From: Variovorax sp. dw_308
Lineage (GTDB): Bacteria > Pseudomonadota > Gammaproteobacteria > Burkholderiales > Burkholderiaceae_C
NCBI RefSeq assembly: GCF_019207085.1
Contig: NZ_JAATOM010000002.1
Span: 124,001-188,000 of the forward strand
Length of the DNA stretch: 64,000 bases
Direction of reading: 5' to 3'
The notes beneath the pieces are model-generated. The model did no database searches. It saw nothing but the letters and a program-made list of their open reading frames with translations, and was not told where the DNA came from. Below are positions 45,522 through 54,518 of this stretch, piece by piece (within the stretch, counting starts at the first letter, position 1; each line of letters starts with the position of its first letter). The translations under genes and the position numbers were made by a program.

Positions 45522-46805
45522 ATGGCTGATGTCGTCTTCACCAACGTCCGCATCCTCGATGGCACGGGCCAGAACCCGTACAGCGGCAGCGTCCTCGTCC
45601 GCGGCAACCGCATCCGCCAGGTCGGCCGCAGCACGGCGCCGATCTCGCCGGGCGGCGCCCAGATCATCGACGGCGCCGGCGCCACGCTCATGCCCGGCAT
45701 GTGCGAGGCCCACACGCACTTCTCCTGGAATGACGCAGCCACGCTCGCCGCCATCCAGACCATGCCGCTGGAAGAGCACGTACTGTGGTGCGCCAAGGTC
45801 GCGAAACGCTATCTGGAGGCCGGGTTTACGTCCTGCGTCGGCGCGGCCTGCGCCAAGGCGCGGCTCGACGTGGTGATCCGCAATGCGATCAATGCCGGCC
45901 AGATCCCGGGACCGCGCTATCTCGCGGCCAGCCAGGAGATCACCGTGCTCGGCGCGCTGGGCGACGAGACCTTGCCCCACCTGCCCTTCCCCGAGTTCAG
46001 CTTCGGCGTCAACGTCAGCGGCGCGGACGAGATGCGCAAGGCCGTGCGCCTGTTCCTCAAGTACGGCGTCGATTCGATCAAGCTGAATCTCTCGGGCGAC
46101 AACTTCACGCCGCAGTCGCCCTCGGAAACCGCCTGGATGCTCGACGAGGAAGTCGCCGCCGCCATGCGCGAAGTCAAGATCCGCGGCAAGCGCGGCGTGG
46201 CGCATGCGCGCTCGTCCGAGAGCGTGAAGCAGGCGCTGCGCCATGGCATCGACCTGATCTACCACGCGAGCTTCGTCGACGACGAGGCGCTCGACATGCT
46301 CGAAGCCGCGAAGGACCATGTCTTCGTCGCACCCGGCATCGCCATCCTCTACGCGATGCTGTACGAGGCCGAGCCCTGGGGCGTCACGCACGCGATGGCC
46401 TGCGACATGGGCTACCAGACCGAATGGGACGCTGCCTGCGTTTCCCTCTCGAAGATGCACAAGAGGGGCATCCGCGTGCTGCCGGGCGGCGACTACGGCT
46501 TTGCTTTCACGCCCCATTGCCAGAATGCGCGCGACCTGGAATTCTTCGTCAAGTACCTCGGCTTCACGCCGATGGAGGCGATCCGCTGCACCACGCTTTA
46601 CGGCGGGCAGATCATGATGAAGCCGGATGAACTTGGCGTCATCAAGGATGGCTATCTGGCCGACATGCTGCTGGTCGACGGCGACCCGCTCGCCAATCTG
46701 TCGATCCTGCGCGATCCGAAGCGCATCCTGGCGGTGATGAAGGACGGCGAGTTCGCGAAATCGCCGGAGATCGCGTCGCAGCGGCAGTGGGAGCGCGCCG
46801 CATGA
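45522..46805 (+). CDS. Metal-dependent amidohydrolase, paralog 2
   Basis: The 427-aa product is a tandem paralog of its neighbour with all the metal ligands conserved (His64 and His66 in EAHTHFSWND, a KLNLSGD lysine, the HARS and YHASF histidines and GGDYGF). The two copies share long identical blocks but differ in loops such as residues 200-220, so they may form a heteromer or act on successive intermediates. The start follows an AGGAG site. Confidence 0.9.
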   Translation: MADVVFTNVRILDGTGQNPYSGSVLVRGNRIRQVGRSTAPISPGGAQIIDGAGATLMPGMCEAHTHFSWNDAATLAAIQTMPLEEHVLWCAKVAKRYLEAGFTSCVGAACAKARLDVVIRNAINAGQIPGPRYLAASQEITVLGALGDETLPHLPFPEFSFGVNVSGADEMRKAVRLFLKYGVDSIKLNLSGDNFTPQSPSETAWMLDEEVAAAMREVKIRGKRGVAHARSSESVKQALRHGIDLIYHASFVDDEALDMLEAAKDHVFVAPGIAILYAMLYEAEPWGVTHAMACDMGYQTEWDAACVSLSKMHKRGIRVLPGGDYGFAFTPHCQNARDLEFFVKYLGFTPMEAIRCTTLYGGQIMMKPDELGVIKDGYLADMLLVDGDPLANLSILRDPKRILAVMKDGEFAKSPEIASQRQWERAA

Positions 46806-46890
46806 TCGCCGCCCGGCCTACCGTAGGCGATCACGCGATCCCGAAAGCGCCACGCGAAGCCCATGAAGCGGCAAGCCGCGGGAGTGCCCG

Positions 46891-47832
46891 TTGAGCAAGA
46901 AGAGCTGGGGCCTCTGGTTGCTGTTCGGCGTGCCGATCACCGTGTTCGTGGTCTGGGCGCTGTGGGACAACTACACCTTGTTCCTCAAGACCTTCCTCAA
47001 CGGCCTCACGCTTGCGTCGCTGTACTTCCTGGTCGCGAGCGGCTTCACGCTGGTGTTCGGGCTGATGCGCAACGTCAACCTGGCGCATGGCTCGCTCTAC
47101 CTGATCGGCGCCTACGTCGGCTGGTACGTTGGCGAGCACACCGGGTCTTGGGTGCTGGCGGTCATGGCCGGCTTCCTGGCGGCCGCCATCCTGGGCCTGC
47201 TGATGCAGTTGCTGATCTTCCGCCACATGCAGGGCCAGGATTTGCGGCAGACACTGGTGACGATCGGCCTGTCGATCGTGATGGCCGACATCGCACTGTG
47301 GATCTGGGGCGCGGAGATCTACACCTTCGATCCGCCCTCGTGGATCTATGGCTCGACCACGCTGCCGCTGGTCAACAAGTTTCCGACTTACCGCATCTTC
47401 GTGTTCGTCGCCTCGGTGGTGATCGGCGTCGGCCTGTGGCTGATGCTCACGCGCACCCGCATCGGCATGATGATCCGCGCGGGGGTGGACGACCGCGGGA
47501 TGCTCGCTGCGTCCGGCGTGAACGTGCAACGGGTGTTCGCGCTGACCTTCGCGATCGGTGCCGGCATGGCGGGGCTTGCGGGCGTGGTCGGTGGCACTGC
47601 GCTGTCGATCTCGCCGGGAGAAGACACCCGCTACCTGCTGGCCTCGCTGGTGGTGGTGATCGTCGGCGGCATGGGCAGCGTGGTGGGCGCTGCGATCGGC
47701 GCGCTGCTGATCGGCCTGGCGGAACAGTTCGGCCTGGCCTATGCGCCGACCTACAGCGTGGTCTTCACCTTCGTGATCATGGTCCTGGCGCTGGCCTTCA
47801 AGCCGCGCGGGTTGATGGGGAAGAACACATGA
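46891..47832 (+). CDS. livH: HAAT ABC importer permease (LivH type)
   Basis: TTG 46891 follows GCGGGAG at a fitting distance; the product is 313 aa with about eight helices. The core TLASLYFLVASGFTLVFGL, the NVNLAHGSLYLIGAY motif and VVIVGGMGSVVGAAIGALLIG mark the LivH family. The permease partner starts about 240 bp downstream, beyond a hairpin-forming repeat. The other importer subunits follow. Confidence 0.88.
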   Translation: MSKKSWGLWLLFGVPITVFVVWALWDNYTLFLKTFLNGLTLASLYFLVASGFTLVFGLMRNVNLAHGSLYLIGAYVGWYVGEHTGSWVLAVMAGFLAAAILGLLMQLLIFRHMQGQDLRQTLVTIGLSIVMADIALWIWGAEIYTFDPPSWIYGSTTLPLVNKFPTYRIFVFVASVVIGVGLWLMLTRTRIGMMIRAGVDDRGMLAASGVNVQRVFALTFAIGAGMAGLAGVVGGTALSISPGEDTRYLLASLVVVIVGGMGSVVGAAIGALLIGLAEQFGLAYAPTYSVVFTFVIMVLALAFKPRGLMGKNT

Positions 47833-47892
47833 CCCGCTGTGTGCACGATGGGGGCCTGCGGGTGATCGACCGCTGCATGAATGCGGGCTTGA

Positions 47893-48030
47893 CCGTACGC
47901 GAAGGGCGCGAAGGTACGCGAAGGACGCGAAGGACGCGAAGGACGCGAAAAATACAGAAGGAAATTCAAAAGGAATTCTTTTGGTTTTCTTTCGCGTCCT
48001 TCGCGGAACCTTCGCGTCCTTCGCGTACGG
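47893..48030. repeat. Dyad repeat element of 9-bp units inside the transporter operon
   Basis: Five direct 9-mers (ACGCGAAGG or one base different) run from 47897 to 47942 with a degenerate sixth at 47943-47951, and reverse-complement copies from about 47990 to 48026. The outer arms CCGTACGCGAAGG (47893) and CCTTCGCGTACGG (48018) match exactly. An AT-rich core of about 40 bp separates the arms. The RNA could form a long hairpin between the livH and livM genes. Confidence 0.8.
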
Positions 48031-48070
48031 CCAAGCCCGATCCCGTTCCCGCATTCCGGGGAGCCCGCAC

Positions 48071-49231
48071 ATGAGCGCCGCCAAATGGCGCCGTGCGATG
48101 AACTCGTCCGCGACGGCGGCGGACCTGTCGCGTGCCGCGCGGCCCCCCGCCGTCGTTCATCCAATGGGTACGCCTCCCGCAATCCCATCGATTCAAGCAT
48201 CGGCGGAATCCTGGTCCCGCACCCGCGCCTCGATCCGCGCCATCCGCTGGCGCCACGTCATCGTCCTGGCCTTCGTCCTCGCCTACCCCTTCTTCGCCTC
48301 GAACTTCTTTACCTTCCAGATCGGCGCACAGTCGCTCGCGCTCGGCCTCATCGCGCTGTCGCTCACCTTCCTCGGCGGCTACGGCGGCATGGTGTCGCTG
48401 GCGCAGATGACGGTCGCCGGCTTCGCGGCCTACATGCTGGCGATCTTCGGCACCAGCAGCAATCTGGCGATCAGCCTGGGTTGGCCCTGGTGGCTGGCGC
48501 TCGTCGTCGCGGTCTCGCTGGCCACGCTCGTCGCGGCCGGCATCGGTTGGCTCTCGGTGCGCACCGAGGGCATCTACACCATCATGATCACGCTGGCCGT
48601 GGGCGTGGCCTTCTTCTACCTGGCGCAGCAGAACTACACCGTCTTCAACGGCTTCCAGGGCTTCAGCAAGATCTCGCCGCCGGTGCTGTTCGGCGTGGAC
48701 TTCCGCGACCCGATGCCTTTCTACTTCGTGGTGCTGGCCTGCTCGCTGGGCGGCTACTTCTTCGTCAAGCACCTGATCCGCGCGCCCTTTGGCATCGCCT
48801 TGCAAGGCATCCGCGACAACCCGCGCCGCATGCAGGCGCTGGGCTACAACGTGACGGCGCATCGCGTCGCCGCCTATGCGGTCGCCGGCTTCCTCGCGGC
48901 CATCGGCGGCATCCTGATGGTCTGGTACAACAACCGCATCTCGCCCGGCACCGTGGGCACCGGCGCGATGATCAACATCCTCATCATCGCCGTGCTCGGC
49001 GGCATGAAGCATCCGATCGGCGCCTTCATCGGCGCCATCGTCTTCGTGCTGCTGCAGAACTTCGCCATCGACCTGGTCGACCGCGAACGCTTCAATCTCG
49101 TGATCGGCGGGGTCTTCCTCGCGATCGTGCTGTTCTCTCCCGATGGATTGCTGGGCCTCTGGCAGGCGCTGCGCAACCGCATGGGCAACTCGTTTTTCCC
49201 CAACCGCGGCAGTGGCCGCATTCATCGATGA
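48071..49231 (+). CDS. livM: HAAT ABC importer permease (LivM type)
   Basis: ATG 48071 has a GGGGAG site 8 nt upstream and gives 386 aa, with about 60 extra N-terminal residues rich in Ala, Pro and Ser; ATG 48164 would give a more typical 355 aa. The motifs LTFLGGYGGMVSLAQMTVAG and a late AVLGGMKHPIGAFIGAIVFVLL are those of LivM. It lies directly downstream of the dyad repeat element. Confidence 0.88.
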   Translation: MSAAKWRRAMNSSATAADLSRAARPPAVVHPMGTPPAIPSIQASAESWSRTRASIRAIRWRHVIVLAFVLAYPFFASNFFTFQIGAQSLALGLIALSLTFLGGYGGMVSLAQMTVAGFAAYMLAIFGTSSNLAISLGWPWWLALVVAVSLATLVAAGIGWLSVRTEGIYTIMITLAVGVAFFYLAQQNYTVFNGFQGFSKISPPVLFGVDFRDPMPFYFVVLACSLGGYFFVKHLIRAPFGIALQGIRDNPRRMQALGYNVTAHRVAAYAVAGFLAAIGGILMVWYNNRISPGTVGTGAMINILIIAVLGGMKHPIGAFIGAIVFVLLQNFAIDLVDRERFNLVIGGVFLAIVLFSPDGLLGLWQALRNRMGNSFFPNRGSGRIHR

Positions 49232-49247
49232 CAAGAAGGAGCGAGAC

Positions 49248-50501
49248 ATGAGCAGAGGTAATCGTTTGTTCGCGCGCAGCATCGTGGCGGCCGCGGCGTT
49301 GATCAGCATGGGCGGCCTGGCCCAGGCGCAGGAGGTCTTGAAGATCGGCCTGCTTGCTTCCCTGGAGGGGCCGTTCGCGGCGCCCGGGCAGGACGGCATG
49401 CGCGGCGCCGACCTCGCGCTGAAGGAAAAGAACGGCATGGCCGGCGGCAAGAAGATCGAGTTCATCAAGGTCTCGTCGGACGCCACACCCGACAAGGCCG
49501 TGAACTCCACGCGCAAGGCAGTCGAACAAGACAAGGTGCCGATCATGATCGGACCGCTGTCAGGTGACGAAGGCATCGCGGTCAAGAACTACGCGAAGAC
49601 GCAGCCGAACGTGACCTTCATCAACGGCTCCTCGGGCGCGCAGGCAGCGACGCTGGGCGACCCTGCGCCCAACTTCTATCGCTTCAACACGGAGGGCGCG
49701 CAGTGGATGGTCGGCCTTGGCGAGCACGTGCTGGCCAAGGGCTACAAGAAGACCTACCTGATCGCCGAGGACTACGGCTTCCCCTACTCGCAGGTGCAGG
49801 GCTTCATGGCCAGCTATTGCGCCAAGGGCGGCAAGGTGGTCGACAAGGCCTGGGTGCCGCTGGGCACCAAGGACTATGCCTCGGTGATCGCCAAGATACC
49901 GAAGGATGTCGACGCGCTCGTCGTGGTGCTGGGCGGCTCGGATGCGGTCAACTTCCTCACGCAGTACGAGCAGGCCGGCGGCGACAAGCCGATGGTCGGC
50001 GGCTCCATCACGGTCGACCAGACGGTACTGAACTTCAAGGGCAAGCGTCGCGAATCGCTGCTCGGCACCGCGTCGGCCGGGCCGATGGCCGACTCGATCG
50101 ACACGCCGGAGTGGAAGAAGTTCGTGGCCGACTACAAGGCCAACTTCAAGGACGGCTTCCCGAGCCCGTCGCTGTTCGCCTACCTCTACTACATCAACAC
50201 CAAAGCGACGCTGGATGCGCTGGACGTGGTGAAGGGTGACCTGTCGAACAATCAGAAGGCGTATCGCGAAGCCTTGCAGAAGACCAACTTCAAGGGCCCG
50301 GCCGGCGACGTGAAGATCGACGCCAACCGCAACGGGGTCGGCACCACCTACATCACCGAAGTGACCAAGGCGCCGGATGGGTCCTTCTACAACAAGGTCG
50401 TGAAGCAAGTGCCCAACATCACGCAGACGTTGGGCCTGCCGGAAGCGGACTTCAAGAAGATGGGCCTGGGCACCCGCGACGTGCCCGACTGCAGAACCTG
50501 A
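49248..50501 (+). CDS. Substrate-binding protein of the cluster B HAAT importer
   Basis: AAGGAG lies 7 nt before ATG 49248. The 417-aa precursor has a signal peptide (residues 1-28, ending LAQAQ) and a Peripla_BP_6 domain beginning VLKIGLLASLEGPFAAPGQ. Its ligand is the probable cluster B substrate, unknown. Confidence 0.92.
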   Translation: MSRGNRLFARSIVAAAALISMGGLAQAQEVLKIGLLASLEGPFAAPGQDGMRGADLALKEKNGMAGGKKIEFIKVSSDATPDKAVNSTRKAVEQDKVPIMIGPLSGDEGIAVKNYAKTQPNVTFINGSSGAQAATLGDPAPNFYRFNTEGAQWMVGLGEHVLAKGYKKTYLIAEDYGFPYSQVQGFMASYCAKGGKVVDKAWVPLGTKDYASVIAKIPKDVDALVVVLGGSDAVNFLTQYEQAGGDKPMVGGSITVDQTVLNFKGKRRESLLGTASAGPMADSIDTPEWKKFVADYKANFKDGFPSPSLFAYLYYINTKATLDALDVVKGDLSNNQKAYREALQKTNFKGPAGDVKIDANRNGVGTTYITEVTKAPDGSFYNKVVKQVPNITQTLGLPEADFKKMGLGTRDVPDCRT

Positions 50502-51334
50502 TGGCATCGATCACCCCGCTCCGCCCCCGCATGACGCACCGCGCCGGCACCGCCCCGCACGCCGTGTCGGGCAGTGGCGCGCAGTTGCTCTCGGGCGACG
50601 CACTGCGGCTGGACGGGGTGACGCGCGCCTTCGGCGCACTGAAGGCAGTCGACAACATCTCGCTCACCGTCACGGCGGGCCAGAAGTACGCCATCCTCGG
50701 CTCCAACGGCGCGGGCAAGACCACGCTGTTCAATGCGATCACCGGCGACTTCCCGCCGACTTCCGGTCGCATCCATTTCTTCGGCGAAGACATCACCGAC
50801 CTGCCGCCGCACGACCGCATCCGCAAGGGGATGCGGCGCACGTACCAGTCTTCGCTGCTGTTCCGCGACCTCACGGTGCGGGACAACCTCTTCCTCGCGG
50901 TGCGCGGCGTGGCCAGCGGCCGCTTCAGCTTCCTGCGCGCACGCGCCAACAATGCCTCGACGCGTGCTACCCACGACCTGCTGGAGCGCGCCCGCCTCAC
51001 CCACATCGCCGACGAGCGCGTGGCCAACCTGGCGCACGGCCAGCAGCGGCAACTGGAGATCGGCATGGCGCTGGCCGGCGCGCCGCGGCTGATCCTGTTC
51101 GACGAGCCGGCCGCGGGCCTGTCGCCGCACGAGCGCCGCGAACTGGTCGCATTGCTCGGCTCGTTGCCGGCGCACATGAGCTTCGTGCTGATCGAGCACG
51201 ACCTCGACATCGCGCTGCGCGTGGTGGACCGCGTGACGGTCATGCACAACGGCCGCGAGCTGCGCACCGGCACGCCCGCCGAGATCGAGAACGACGCACA
51301 GGTGCAGGCGATCTACATGGGGAGCAAGCACTGA
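50501..51334 (+). CDS. livG: HAAT ABC importer ATPase (LivG type)
   Basis: The 277-aa ATPase starts one base inside the previous stop (TGATG). It has Walker A GSNGAGKTT (about 67-75), the TYQSSLLFRDLTVRDNLFLAV segment, the degenerate signature NLAHGQQRQLEIGMAL and Walker B LILFDEPAAGLSP. The N-terminal ~35 residues extend beyond the usual start; an internal start is possible. Confidence 0.9.
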   Translation: MASITPLRPRMTHRAGTAPHAVSGSGAQLLSGDALRLDGVTRAFGALKAVDNISLTVTAGQKYAILGSNGAGKTTLFNAITGDFPPTSGRIHFFGEDITDLPPHDRIRKGMRRTYQSSLLFRDLTVRDNLFLAVRGVASGRFSFLRARANNASTRATHDLLERARLTHIADERVANLAHGQQRQLEIGMALAGAPRLILFDEPAAGLSPHERRELVALLGSLPAHMSFVLIEHDLDIALRVVDRVTVMHNGRELRTGTPAEIENDAQVQAIYMGSKH

Positions 51335-53619
51335 TGGCCTGGTTCGGCAGCAGCAGTGACAAGGACAAGCGCGACGCCATCGGCAGCGGCCCCGTGCTGG
51401 CTGTCGACGGGCTCGACGTGTTCTATGGCCGCGCCCATGCGCTGCAGGGCGTGAGCCTGGTGCTGGAACGCGGCGTGCTCGGCATCGTCGGGCGCAACGG
51501 CATGGGCAAGACGACGCTGTGCAACGCCATCACTGGGTTGGTGCCGGCGCGCGGCAGCGTGCGTCTCTCGGGCGAAGAGATCATGGGCATGGCGCCCAAC
51601 GAGATTACCCGGCGCGGCATCGCCTATGTGCCGCAAGGTCGGCGCGTGTGGCCTTCGCTGTCGGTCGACGAAACGCTGCGGCTGGTCGCCAGCAAGCGAC
51701 GCGACGTGGACCGTGTCTACGCCATGTTCCCGCGCCTGGCGGAACGGCGCGGCAATGGCGGCGCTCAGCTTTCCGGCGGCGAGCAGCAGATGCTGGCGAT
51801 CGGACGCGCACTGCTGCTGAACCCCAGGCTGCTGGTGATGGACGAGCCCACCGAAGGCCTGGCGCCGGTCATCGTCGAACAGGTGGCCCAGGCGCTGCGC
51901 GACCTGGCCGCCGAAGGCAAGATCGCCGTGCTGCTGATCGAGCAAAACCTGGGCGTCGCGATCTCGGTGGCCGACCGTATCGGATTGATGGTGAACGGGC
52001 GCATCGCGCAGGTCATGCCGACCTCGCAACTCGCGGCTGATCGCGAGCTGCAGGAACGGCTGCTGGGCGTCCGGTCTGGTGGCCCCGAGGATGAGGACGA
52101 TCCGGTGGTCGCGCCTCGCGGCATGGAGGACGCACCGACGACGCAGGTCTTCACCGTGCGCCGCGCACATGGCGATGGCGCGCCCTCACTCGATGACGTT
52201 GCGCCAGGTACGGTGCGCGGCTTCACGCGCTGGAATGCGGGCGGCACCGCCGCGCCTGTCGCTGACATCCCGAGGCAAGCGCATTCCTCGATGTCGCCTG
52301 CACCTGCGTCGATGGCGCCCTCGACCGCTTCGACCTCCGCATCGGCTCCGCCTCCGGCCTCCTCGCCCCGCGTCTTCGAATTCCCCGCCGCCGCCAGCAG
52401 CGCCCGCTCCGCCTACGTCGCCGGCACCTTCGACACCAAGGGCCGCGAACTCGCCTTCCTGCGCCAGTGCCTGGAGAAGCTCGGCATGCGCGTCGTCACC
52501 GTCGACCTCTCGACATCCGGCAAGCCCTCGCCCGCCAGCGTCCACCCGCGCGAGGTGGCGCGCCACCATCCGCAGGGCGAATCGGCCGTGTTCGGCAACG
52601 ACCGCGGCATCGCGATGACCGCGATGGCGCTCGCCTTCGAGCACTTCCTGCTCACGCGCCGCGACTTGGGCGGCATCATTTCCGCAGGCGGCTCCGGCGG
52701 CACCACGATGGCCACGCAGGGCATGCGCGCGCTGCCCATCGGCGTGCCCAAGATGATGGTGTCGACGATGGCCAGCGGCGACACCCGCCCCTACGTCGGG
52801 CCGAGCGACATCTGCATGATGTATTCGGTGACCGACGTGCAGGGTATCCACCGCATCAGCGAGCTGGTGCTGGCGAATGCGGCCAACGCGCTGGCCGGGA
52901 TGATCGCGCACCCGCCCGTCACGTCGAACGTGAGCAAGTCGGCCATCGGCCTGACCATGTTCGGCGTGACCACGCCCTGCGTGCAGGCCGTGACGAAGCG
53001 GCTCGAGGACAGCTACGACTGCCTGGTGTTCCACGCCACCGGCGTCGGCGGACAGTCGATGGAGAAGCTCGCCGATTCGGGACTCATCGTCGGCGCCATC
53101 GACGTCTCCACGACCGAGATTGCCGACGAGATCGCAGGCGGCACGCTCTCGGCCGGGCCGACGCGGCTCGATGTGTTCGCGCGCCACGCCCTGCCCTATG
53201 TCGGCTCCTGCGGCGCGCTCGACATGGTCAACTTCGGTGCGTGGGATACGGTGCCCGAGCGCTTCAAGGGCCGCAAGCTCTACCGTCACAACCCGAACGT
53301 GACGCTGATGCGCACCACGCCCGACGAGTGCCGCCTGATCGGCGAGTTCATCGCAACCAAGCTCAACGCGATGCGCGGTCCGGTGCGCTTCCTGATCCCT
53401 GAGGGCGGCGTCTCGGCCATCGACAAGCCCGGCCAGCCTTTCCATGACGCCGAGGCGGATCGCGCGCTGTTCGCCGCCATCGAAGCCGGCTTCCGCACCG
53501 ACCCCGACCGCAAGCTGCAGCGCCTGCCGCAGCACATCAACGACGAAGCCTTTGCCGAAGCGCTGGTCGCCGCATGGAACGATGTGTCGCGGTCCACCGC
53601 AGGCATGCGGCGCGCCTGA
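51334..53619 (+). CDS. Fusion: LivF-type ABC ATPase with Tm-1-like (UPF0261) domain
   Basis: The 761-aa product has two halves. Residues about 20-245 are a complete LivF-type ATPase (Walker A GRNGMGKTT, LSGGEQQMLAIGRAL, LLVMDEPTEGLAP). A ~110-residue Pro/Ala/Ser/Thr linker follows, then residues about 357-750 match Tm-1-like/UPF0261 proteins (YVAGTFDTKGRELAFLR, GGIISAGGSGGTTMATQG, ATGVGGQSMEKLA). The TIM barrel that is joined to Tm-1 in tomato is encoded by the next gene. One continuous frame and a single ribosome binding region show a true fusion. Tm-1-domain function in bacteria is unknown. Confidence 0.88.
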   Translation: MAWFGSSSDKDKRDAIGSGPVLAVDGLDVFYGRAHALQGVSLVLERGVLGIVGRNGMGKTTLCNAITGLVPARGSVRLSGEEIMGMAPNEITRRGIAYVPQGRRVWPSLSVDETLRLVASKRRDVDRVYAMFPRLAERRGNGGAQLSGGEQQMLAIGRALLLNPRLLVMDEPTEGLAPVIVEQVAQALRDLAAEGKIAVLLIEQNLGVAISVADRIGLMVNGRIAQVMPTSQLAADRELQERLLGVRSGGPEDEDDPVVAPRGMEDAPTTQVFTVRRAHGDGAPSLDDVAPGTVRGFTRWNAGGTAAPVADIPRQAHSSMSPAPASMAPSTASTSASAPPPASSPRVFEFPAAASSARSAYVAGTFDTKGRELAFLRQCLEKLGMRVVTVDLSTSGKPSPASVHPREVARHHPQGESAVFGNDRGIAMTAMALAFEHFLLTRRDLGGIISAGGSGGTTMATQGMRALPIGVPKMMVSTMASGDTRPYVGPSDICMMYSVTDVQGIHRISELVLANAANALAGMIAHPPVTSNVSKSAIGLTMFGVTTPCVQAVTKRLEDSYDCLVFHATGVGGQSMEKLADSGLIVGAIDVSTTEIADEIAGGTLSAGPTRLDVFARHALPYVGSCGALDMVNFGAWDTVPERFKGRKLYRHNPNVTLMRTTPDECRLIGEFIATKLNAMRGPVRFLIPEGGVSAIDKPGQPFHDAEADRALFAAIEAGFRTDPDRKLQRLPQHINDEAFAEALVAAWNDVSRSTAGMRRA

Positions 53620-53652
53620 AGAACAAGACCACAGCGAGGAGAACAACGCACC

Positions 53653-54483
53653 ATGCCCCGCATCGCACGCACCACGCTGCTCGAACGCTTCCGCGCCAAG
53701 ATCGCGGCCGGCAAACCGATCATCGGCGGCGGCGCCGGCACCGGGCTGTCGGCCAAGTGCGAGGAGGCCGGCGGCATCGACCTCATCGTCATCTACAACT
53801 CGGGCCGCTACCGCATGGCCGGGCGCGGCTCGCTCGCGGGGCTGATGGCCTACGGCAATGCCAACGAGATCGTCTGCGAGATGGCGCACGAGGTGCTGCC
53901 GGTGGTCCGGCACACGCCGGTGCTGGCCGGGGTGAACGGCACCGATCCCTTCATGATCCCGGACGAATTCCTGCAGCGGCTCATCGGGCTCGGCTTCTCG
54001 GGCATCCAGAACTTTCCGACGGTCGGCCTCATCGACGGCACCTTCCGCGCCAACCTCGAGGAGACCGGCATGGGCTACGCGCTGGAGGTCGAGCTGATCG
54101 CGAAGGCCCATGCACTCGACCTGCTGACCACGCCCTACGTCTTCAACGCGGCCGAGGCGAGCACCATGGCCGGCGTGGGCGCCGACATCATCGTGTGCCA
54201 CATGGGCCTGACCACCGGCGGCGTGATCGGTGCCGACACCGCCCTCAAGCTGAGCGACTGCGTGCCCCTGGTCAACGCCTGGGCAGCGGCCGCGCACGCA
54301 GTGAACCCACAGGCCATCGTGCTGTGCCACGGCGGCCCCATCGCCACGCCGGACGATGCGGCCTACATCCTTGCCAACTGCCCGAGCTGCGCCGGCTTCT
54401 ACGGCGCAAGCTCGATGGAGCGCCTGCCCACCGAGGTGGCGCTGACCGAGACCACGCGACGCTTCGTCGAGATCGCGCGATAG
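53653..54483 (+). CDS. PEP-hydrolase-family TIM-barrel protein
   Basis: GAGGAG precedes ATG 53653. The 276-aa product has an [19 protein letters not shown] start, a [11 protein letters not shown] core and a [26 protein letters not shown] end, as in the TIM-barrel family once called phosphoenolpyruvate hydrolases (PF09370). In plants the same barrel forms the C-terminal part of the Tm-1 protein. Its position directly after the Tm-1-like fusion supports joint function; the reaction is not established. Confidence 0.85.
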   Translation: MPRIARTTLLERFRAKIAAGKPIIGGGAGTGLSAKCEEAGGIDLIVIYNSGRYRMAGRGSLAGLMAYGNANEIVCEMAHEVLPVVRHTPVLAGVNGTDPFMIPDEFLQRLIGLGFSGIQNFPTVGLIDGTFRANLEETGMGYALEVELIAKAHALDLLTTPYVFNAAEASTMAGVGADIIVCHMGLTTGGVIGADTALKLSDCVPLVNAWAAAAHAVNPQAIVLCHGGPIATPDDAAYILANCPSCAGFYGASSMERLPTEVALTETTRRFVEIAR

Positions 54484-54518
54484 AGAGACACATCACTGGA
54501 TCAATGGAGACGACACCC

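Noticed and set aside
43953..46517. 854-codon minus-strand frame opposite the amidohydrolase genes
   Set aside because: Antisense shadow of two conserved enzymes with intact active sites; no ribosome binding site or domain.
47893..48030. Repeat-derived ORFs rich in FAS and RTR on both strands
   Set aside because: They come from the 9-bp repeat read in different frames and overlap a hairpin element rather than a gene.
52186..54330. 714-codon minus-strand frame opposite the Tm-1 fusion
   Set aside because: Shadow of the Tm-1-like domain and the TIM-barrel gene; His/Arg-rich with no motif.
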